This document shows, in pieces, positions 6,582 to 10,478 of a DNA stretch of 10,478 nt; the stretch's first letter is position 1; the number at the start of each line of letters is the position of its first letter. The position numbers and the translations under genes are program-made. The stretch lies in assembly GCA_019264505.1 (NCBI GenBank), contig JAHUZY010000339.1:1-10478 (forward strand), given 5' to 3'. The notes under the pieces are model-generated. The model was not told the DNA's origin and searched no databases. It saw nothing but the letters and a program-made list of their open reading frames with translations. Origin of the DNA: Phenylobacterium sp. Its GTDB lineage: Bacteria > Pseudomonadota > Alphaproteobacteria > Caulobacterales > Caulobacteraceae.

Positions 6582-8387
6582 CTAGACGCGGCGCAGGTCA
6601 GGGCCGCCCGACTGGCCCAGGGCGGTCGCCATCTGGGACAGCATCGGCGACCAGTCGCCCAGGGCGCTGGCGGTGAAGACGCGCATCTGTGGGTACCAGG
6701 GATAGTGGTCGCTCCCCAGCCTGGGCCAGGCGCCCGGCGCCGAGGTGATCCAGGCGCTGGCCCCGCAGGCGCCGGCCAGGTTCACGGTCGCATTGGGGAA
6801 CCCGACCACCAGATCCAGGGCGCAGGTGAGGGCGGCGATGTCGTCCAGGTCCTGCTTCAGATCGATCCCGGGGGGCGTCCAGATGTCCACCCCCATCTCC
6901 CGGCGGGCTTGGTCGAGCTCCGCGGCGCAATCGCCATACTGCAGGTTGATGAAGCTGACCCCCGGAACCGCGAGCACCTCAGCCCAGGCCTCGAACGGAG
7001 AGAAGTAGCGTCGACGGGCCCCGTTCATCAGGCCGCTCTTCCAGAGAAGCCCCACCTTCAGCCCGGCCGGCGCCTGCTTCAGCGCCTCGCGCCAATGGGC
7101 CACCCGATCGGGGGCCGGCGTCAGAAAGCCAGGGCGAGGCGGAAACGAGTCCACCGTGGGTCGGAAGCGGCGCAGCAGGGACCCCATCGGCGCCCAGTAG
7201 TCCTGCGTCTCGTCCTCGGCCACGAAGGGCGCCACCCGCACGGTCCGACCTCCCACGGCGTAGGTCGCGTGGGCGCCCACCCGGGCCTTGGGGAAGCTGC
7301 GTTGGAACAGAGGGATCAGGCGGGGCTCCACCGCCAGGGTCAGACGCCCATTGGGACCCAGGGCCTCGATCACCTCAGGGATGAGGTTGGCGAACATCAC
7401 CTCATCGCCCAGACCCTGCTCGCCGAAGACCAGCAGCGAGCGACCGCTCAGGTCGGTCTCCGGGGTCCACGGCGCGCCGGGCGACTGAAACTGCGTGCAG
7501 TCGGCGAACTGCGGGTGCAGGCGCGCCTCATAGTCCGCCCAGCCTTCGGAGGTGCGGCCCAACTCCATGAGGATGGTCGCCCGCGACAGCCGCATCATTT
7601 GGCGCTCGTCCCCGGCGAGGGTCCCGCCCAGGGCGAGGTCACAGTCAGCCAAGGCGCCTTGGGGATCCCCCAACGACAGGCGGACATTGCCGCGATTGTA
7701 CTGCGCCTTCGGGAAGCTGGGCTGCAGGCGCAGGGCTTCGTCGAAGAAGGTGAGGGCCGCCTCAAGCTCGCCCTGTTCGGTGACGATGGTGCCCAACGTG
7801 TTCCAGGGCATGGCCGCGGTGGGATTGGCTTCGATGGCGGGGCGCAGGATCTCGATGGCTTCCTCGGCGCGGTCCTGATCACGGATGGCGCAGGCCAGGT
7901 TGTTGGCCCCCTCCGGATGGTTCGGCTTGGCGGCGAGGAAGTGGCGGAAGAGCTTTTCGGCCTCCACCTTCATGCCCATGCGAAACGCCAGGCGGCCGAG
8001 GTCATTGGCGACCTCGGCCTGGTTGGGCAGCAGGGCCAGGGCCGATTCGTAGCAGGTGATGGAGCTGGTGAAGTCGCCCGCCCGTTCCCGGGCGATGGCC
8101 AGCAGATACCAGGCAAAGCCATTCCGCTCGTCCTGTTCCAGGGCCTGGATGGCCAGGCGGCCGCCTGTCTCGTGGTCTTCAGCCTCCAGGGCGGTCACCG
8201 CCCGGTTGAGCAGGGGCTCCACGGACAGGGCCTTCAGTTCGCTGATGGCGGCGTTCAGCCGTCGCAGGGCGTCCTGGGACCCGGCCGTTCCCATGGCGGC
8301 GGCCGCGCGGCCCGGTGATGCCGGTCCAGCCTGGGCGGCCGACAGGGCGATGGCCGAGGTTTCGCTGGTCCGGCTGGGGGGCGTCAT
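6582..8387 (-). CDS. flmG: TPR-glycosyltransferase, probable flagellin glycosyltransferase (FlmG-like)
   Basis: This 601-residue protein has an N-terminal low-complexity tail (1-40), about six tetratricopeptide repeats (roughly 55-256) and a C-terminal GT-B-like domain (about 315-590). Typical TPR pieces are AWYLLAIARERAGDF, ANDLGRLAFRMGMKVEAEKLF and AQYNRGNVRLSLGDPQGAL. The C-terminal domain shows FGEQGLGDEVMF (321-332), VGLLWKSG (445-452) and LDLVVGFPNATVNLAGACG (524-542), motifs seen in TPR-linked glycosyltransferases. Caulobacter FlmG has the same size and order: TPRs bind flagellin and the C-terminal domain attaches a pseudaminic-acid-type sugar. The position beside flbT, flaF and flagellin supports this. 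The start ATG 8387 has GGAG 5 bases upstream, and a CtrA-type box lies about 45 bases further up, which suits cell-cycle control. FlbA, another Caulobacter flagellar TPR protein, is the main alternative name. The sugar-synthesis genes are not in the window. Confidence 0.75.
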   Translation of the reverse strand: MTPPSRTSETSAIALSAAQAGPASPGRAAAAMGTAGSQDALRRLNAAISELKALSVEPLLNRAVTALEAEDHETGGRLAIQALEQDERNGFAWYLLAIARERAGDFTSSITCYESALALLPNQAEVANDLGRLAFRMGMKVEAEKLFRHFLAAKPNHPEGANNLACAIRDQDRAEEAIEILRPAIEANPTAAMPWNTLGTIVTEQGELEAALTFFDEALRLQPSFPKAQYNRGNVRLSLGDPQGALADCDLALGGTLAGDERQMMRLSRATILMELGRTSEGWADYEARLHPQFADCTQFQSPGAPWTPETDLSGRSLLVFGEQGLGDEVMFANLIPEVIEALGPNGRLTLAVEPRLIPLFQRSFPKARVGAHATYAVGGRTVRVAPFVAEDETQDYWAPMGSLLRRFRPTVDSFPPRPGFLTPAPDRVAHWREALKQAPAGLKVGLLWKSGLMNGARRRYFSPFEAWAEVLAVPGVSFINLQYGDCAAELDQARREMGVDIWTPPGIDLKQDLDDIAALTCALDLVVGFPNATVNLAGACGASAWITSAPGAWPRLGSDHYPWYPQMRVFTASALGDWSPMLSQMATALGQSGGPDLRRV

Positions 8388-8432
8388 CCCGACTCCATTT
8401 CCTGGGTGATCAAAGCGATGCTTCGGTCCATT

Positions 8433-8451
8433 ATGGTTACCTCTTGCTTAA
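8433..8451 (-). promoter_or_regulatory. CtrA-type binding site upstream of the FlmG-like gene
   Basis: On the minus strand the bases read TTAA-GCAAGAG-GTAACCAT. This matches the Caulobacter CtrA pattern TTAA-N7-TTAACCAT except for one base (G for T in the second half). It ends 45 bases before the FlmG-like start codon, a usual place for CtrA to overlap the -35 region of a promoter it activates. It could also act on flbT, which is transcribed the other way 134 bases away. No clear -10 was found. Confidence 0.6.
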
Positions 8452-8507
8452 GCGCGGCCTTCCGTCGCAGGGCCAGCAAGGGCTCGTTAACAGTCCCCGC
8501 CTAGCTT

Positions 8508-8522
8508 GGGCCTGTCCGCTGC
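8508..8522 (+). promoter_or_regulatory. Candidate sigma-54 promoter for flbT-flaF
   Basis: The bases GGGCCTGTCCGCTGC keep the invariant GG-N10-GC spacing (GG 8509-8510, GC 8521-8522) and the TGC of the -12 box, but the rest matches TGGCACG-N4-TTGC only partly. A start near 8534 would give a leader of about 50 bases to the flbT TTG. No IHF-like site or TGCC-core repeat is obvious upstream, so this is weak. Confidence 0.3.
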
Positions 8523-8584
8523 GCCGCCTTGATGACGGCCAGTCCGGGCTCAACGCGTCGGGGCGCGTAATTGGGGGTCGAGCA

Positions 8585-9010
8585 TTGCCGCTCAAGCTGT
8601 CGCTGAAACCGGGCGAGAAGTTCGTTCTTAACGGCGCTGTCGTTCAGAATGGCGATCGCCGGGGGACCCTGGTGCTCCAGAACAAGGCGTCTGTTCTTCG
8701 CGAGAAGGACATCATGCAGCAGGACGAGGTGACGACGCCGGCGCGGCGCGTCTATTTCCCTGTCATGATGATGTATCTCGATGAGGCGGGCGCCGAGCGT
8801 TACTACGACGAATTTGTCCGGCGGCTTTCGGAATTCATGAGCGCCGTCAGGAACCCTGCGGTGCTCGCAGAGTGCGTCTCCATCTCCAAGCACGCCATGA
8901 CCCGGGAATACTACAAGGCGCTCATGCTGTGCCGGAAGCTTATCGACTACGAGGACGAGGTGTTCGGTAATGTCCCTACGAGCCTACCAACAGGCGGCGC
9001 AGAGAGCTGA
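8585..9010 (+). CDS. flbT: FlbT, post-transcriptional regulator of flagellin synthesis
   Basis: This 141-residue protein matches Caulobacter FlbT along its whole length as I recall it, from [20 protein letters not shown] through [18 protein letters not shown] and [21 protein letters not shown]. FlbT binds the 5' leader of flagellin mRNA and lowers its stability or translation until the hook-basal body is finished. It is cytoplasmic and has no membrane segment. The start is TTG at 8585: the family begins M-P-L-K-L-S and here the codons are TTG CCG CTC AAG CTG TCG, with no ATG or GTG nearby and a GGGGG seven bases upstream. Starting at TTG gives exactly the family length. The gene overlaps flaF by 41 bases, so their translation is probably coupled. 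The last residues vary from the family. Confidence 0.93.
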   Translation: MPLKLSLKPGEKFVLNGAVVQNGDRRGTLVLQNKASVLREKDIMQQDEVTTPARRVYFPVMMMYLDEAGAERYYDEFVRRLSEFMSAVRNPAVLAECVSISKHAMTREYYKALMLCRKLIDYEDEVFGNVPTSLPTGGAES

Positions 9011-9335
9011 ATCCCCGCGCGAGGCGGAATACCGCCTTTTCGCCCAGGTGACTCGTGCGCTCATCGAGGCGTCCAAGGCCGATCCCTTCGACTTCGGGAC
9101 CCGGGCCGACGCCCTGGATTGGAATCGGCGGCTATGGATCGCGCTGGGAGACGACTGCGCCCATGCGGACAATGGTCTGCCTGAGGCCCTGCGCGCTCAG
9201 ATCATTTCCCTCAGCATCTGGGTCCAGAAGCACACCAGCGCCGTAATCCGCCGGGAGGATGACTTCGAGGCCCTGATCGACGTGAACCGGATCATCATGC
9301 AGGGGCTTTCCCCCTCGGCGGCCGAGGCGGCCTGA
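8970..9335 (+). CDS. flaF: FlaF, flagellin synthesis/secretion regulator
   Basis: This 121-residue protein matches the FlaF family: it starts [22 protein letters not shown] and continues with [52 protein letters not shown] and IIMQGL. In alphaproteobacteria FlaF is needed for flagellin production and secretion and acts opposite to FlbT; it is thought to be a flagellin-binding, chaperone-like cytoplasmic protein. It is mainly alpha-helical with no signal peptide. The ATG at 8970 lies inside the end of flbT (41-base overlap), with GAGG about 10 bases before it. A strong intrinsic terminator follows about 28 bases after the stop, so flbT-flaF forms its own unit, separate from flagellin. Confidence 0.93.
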   Translation: MSLRAYQQAAQRAESPREAEYRLFAQVTRALIEASKADPFDFGTRADALDWNRRLWIALGDDCAHADNGLPEALRAQIISLSIWVQKHTSAVIRREDDFEALIDVNRIIMQGLSPSAAEAA

Positions 9336-9360
9336 TCCCAATTTCCTGAGCGACTGATCA

Positions 9361-9389
9361 AGGGCCCGGCTTAACCGCCGGGCCTTTTT
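9361..9389 (+). terminator. Rho-independent terminator after flaF
   Basis: A perfect 8-base stem GGCCCGGC (9363-9370) / GCCGGGCC (9377-9384) with loop TTAACC is followed directly by five T (9385-9389). The A and G at 9361-9362 can extend the stem by pairing with the T-run. This is a textbook intrinsic terminator that ends the flbT-flaF transcript and isolates the flagellin promoter. Confidence 0.9.
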
Positions 9390-9405
9390 GCTTGGCGTCG
9401 CCATT

Positions 9406-9446
9406 CCTGCCCGCCCGGCAGGTTTGACTCGGTCGATCCTGCCGGG
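9406..9446. promoter_or_regulatory. TGCC-core inverted repeats, possible FlbD (ftr) enhancer
   Basis: Three copies of the same six-base unit lie close together: CCTGCC at 9406-9411, its inverse GGCAGG at 9417-9422, and CCTGCC at 9438-9443. The outer pair forms a perfect 9-base inverted repeat, CCCGGCAGG (9414-9422) and CCTGCCGGG (9438-9446), with a 15-base spacer. Caulobacter FlbD sites have CGGCA/TGCCG cores and lie about 100 bases upstream of sigma-54 flagellar promoters. Here the distance to the predicted start is about 108-148 bases. The spacing between arms differs from the classical site as I remember it. Confidence 0.5.
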
Positions 9447-9488
9447 GTGTCCTTGGGCATGGTTGAGGCGGCTTAAAAACACTAGGTG

Positions 9489-9501
9489 AATCAGGCGTTT
9501 A
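9489..9501 (+). promoter_or_regulatory. Candidate IHF binding site in the flagellin promoter
   Basis: AATCAGGCGTTTA matches the IHF pattern WATCAA-N4-TTR at all but one fixed base (G for A). An A-rich run (TTAAAAAC, 9473-9480) precedes it and a CTAGGT/ACCTAG inverted repeat (9482-9487, 9501-9506) brackets it. It lies between the putative enhancer and the -24/-12 promoter, where IHF bends DNA in Caulobacter flagellar promoters. Confidence 0.55.
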
Positions 9502-9527
9502 CCTAGGGCGCCCCTGGGCGCGCGGCG

Positions 9528-9542
9528 TGGCGTGAGCCTTGC
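9528..9542 (+). promoter_or_regulatory. Sigma-54 (-24/-12) promoter of the flagellin gene
   Basis: TGGCGTGAGCCTTGC matches the sigma-54 pattern TGGCACG-N4-TTGC at all but one position (T for C; the A position is G), with GG and GC exactly 10 bases apart (9529-9530 and 9541-9542). The expected transcript start is near 9554, giving a leader of about 65 bases before ATG 9619. Late flagellin genes of Caulobacter use this promoter type, activated by FlbD. Confidence 0.82.
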
Positions 9543-9552
9543 GACGCCTCAC

Positions 9553-9572
9553 GCGAGCCAACAAAGGCTCGC
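9553..9572 (+). promoter_or_regulatory. Hairpin at the 5' end of the flagellin mRNA leader, candidate FlbT target
   Basis: GCGAGCC (9553-9559) and GGCTCGC (9566-9572) form a perfect 7-base stem with loop AACAAA, beginning almost exactly at the predicted transcript start. A 10-base palindrome CGGGTACCCG (9587-9596) follows, before the Shine-Dalgarno GGAAGGA (9605-9611). In Caulobacter, FlbT acts on the structured leader of fljK mRNA, so this is the natural target. The structure is seen; the binding is inferred. Confidence 0.6.
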
Positions 9573-9618
9573 CGGTGAAAAATCGCCGGGTACCCGACCA
9601 GAATGGAAGGACAAGGCC

Positions 9619-10452
9619 ATGCCGATGAATTCGGTCAATACCAATGTCGGCGCCATGGTGGCGCTTCAGAACCTCAACAAGACCAACACGGACCTCAACA
9701 CCACTCAGAACCGGATCAACACCGGCCTGAAGGTCGGCAGCGCCAAGGACAACGGGGCCATCTGGGCGATCGCTCAGAACCAACGGTCCAACTCCGGCGC
9801 GCTGAACGCCGTCAAGGAATCGCTTTCCCGGTCGATTTCGACCGTGGATGTAGCCCTGTCGGCGGGGGAGAGCGTCTCCGATCTGCTCCTGCAGATGAAG
9901 GAGAAGTCTCTCGCGGCCTCTGACACCACCCTGGATGCGGCCAGCCGCACGGCCCTGAATGATGACTTCAAGGCCCTGCGCGACCAAATCACCAAGGTGG
10001 TCACCAACGCCGTGTTCAACGGCGCCAACATGATCACGGCGACCACCCCGACCACGGTCGCGGCGCTCGCCAGCTCCGACGGGGTGAACAAGATCACGGT
10101 GGCGGCGCAGAACCTGGCGCTTGGCGGCGGCAATGTGACGATTGCGGCGACGGCCTCCATCGGGACGCAGACGACGGCTGCGGCGATGATCGCGACGATC
10201 AACACCTCGATCGCGAACGTCTCGGCGGCCCTCTCGAAACTCGGCACCGGTTCCAAGGCGCTGAGCTCGCACCTGGAGTTCGTCGGCAAGCTGCAAGACT
10301 CCATCGACGCCGGGGTCGGCAACCTGGTCGATGCGGACCTGGCCAAGGAGAGCGCCAAGCTCCAGTCGCTGCAGACGAAGCAGCAGCTGGGCATCCAGGC
10401 CCTGTCCATCGCCAACCAGTCGTCGGGTACGATCCTGTCGCTGTTCCGTTAA
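9619..10452 (+). CDS. Flagellin (Caulobacter FljK/FljL type)
   Basis: This 277-residue protein is a short alphaproteobacterial flagellin, the subunit of the flagellar filament, exported by the flagellar type III system. Residues 1-135 form the conserved N-terminal D0/D1 helices ([37 protein letters not shown]). Residues 136-205 are the small Ala/Thr/Ser-rich variable part that would be exposed and is a plausible glycosylation area. Residues 206-277 form the C-terminal helices, with [18 protein letters not shown] and the end [14 protein letters not shown], nearly the same as Caulobacter FljK/FljL. There is no cysteine. I chose ATG 9619 (MPMNSVNT, compare MALNSINT) with GGAAGGA 7 bases upstream; ATG 9625 is possible. 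It follows a sigma-54 promoter and a structured leader. Caulobacter carries several paralogues, so no single symbol is given. More flagellin genes may follow beyond the window. Confidence 0.95.
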   Translation: MPMNSVNTNVGAMVALQNLNKTNTDLNTTQNRINTGLKVGSAKDNGAIWAIAQNQRSNSGALNAVKESLSRSISTVDVALSAGESVSDLLLQMKEKSLAASDTTLDAASRTALNDDFKALRDQITKVVTNAVFNGANMITATTPTTVAALASSDGVNKITVAAQNLALGGGNVTIAATASIGTQTTAAAMIATINTSIANVSAALSKLGTGSKALSSHLEFVGKLQDSIDAGVGNLVDADLAKESAKLQSLQTKQQLGIQALSIANQSSGTILSLFR

Positions 10453-10478
10453 CGTCTTGAGGCCGGGCGGCGCATCCG

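Noticed and set aside
6705..8318. Long plus-strand open frame of 537 codons opposite the FlmG-like gene
   Set aside because: It is the antisense shadow of a clear TPR-glycosyltransferase gene; its translation is Gly/Gln/Arg-rich with no domain character, which is usual in high-GC genomes.
9499..10415. Minus-strand open frames opposite the flagellin gene
   Set aside because: Flagellin is certain on the plus strand; the antisense frames show only composition-driven Arg/Gly or Ala/Val content.

Overview
The window is GC-rich, tightly packed alphaproteobacterial chromosome, most likely from the Caulobacterales (Caulobacter, Phenylobacterium, Brevundimonas and relatives). The main reason is the right-hand end. 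It carries FlbT, FlaF and a flagellin whose ends closely match the Caulobacter FljK/FljL type, plus a flagellin-glycosyltransferase-like gene with a CtrA-type box. No RNA gene, insertion sequence, CRISPR array or phage gene was seen. Genus and species cannot be fixed by reading alone.

Left region (1-3480): the end of an unrecognised gene is joined by a stop/start overlap to a membrane fatty-acid hydroxylase/sterol desaturase. This runs tail-to-tail into a three-gene minus-strand operon, read from 3359 down to 1177: an HD-domain (YfbR-like) phosphohydrolase, a dual-specificity-type protein phosphatase, and an NrtR-like regulator with a Nudix domain that has lost its catalytic box. This set is the most system-like group in the window and probably serves NAD or nucleotide homeostasis or signalling.

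Middle region (3478-6581): a tandem universal stress protein and a small acidic protein of unknown function form a plus-strand pair. They end at a strong hairpin shared with a convergent lipoprotein gene. The lipoprotein has three short tandem repeats, and its ribosome binding site lies inside a perfect inverted repeat. Upstream of it on the same strand is a MoxR-type AAA+ ATPase with no VWA partner in view.

Right region (6582-10478): a 601-residue TPR-plus-glycosyltransferase protein (FlmG-like, probable flagellin glycosyltransferase) is read leftwards. The flbT-flaF pair is read rightwards from the shared 197-base upstream region. After a clear intrinsic terminator comes a flagellin gene whose upstream region shows a full Caulobacter-style class IV promoter: TGCC-core inverted repeats (possible FlbD ftr sites), an IHF-like site, a sigma-54 -24/-12 element, and a 5' leader beginning with a perfect hairpin. 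The genes fit one pathway. Flagellin is transcribed from the sigma-54 promoter, its mRNA is controlled by FlbT with FlaF needed for production and secretion, and the protein is glycosylated by the FlmG-like enzyme before export.
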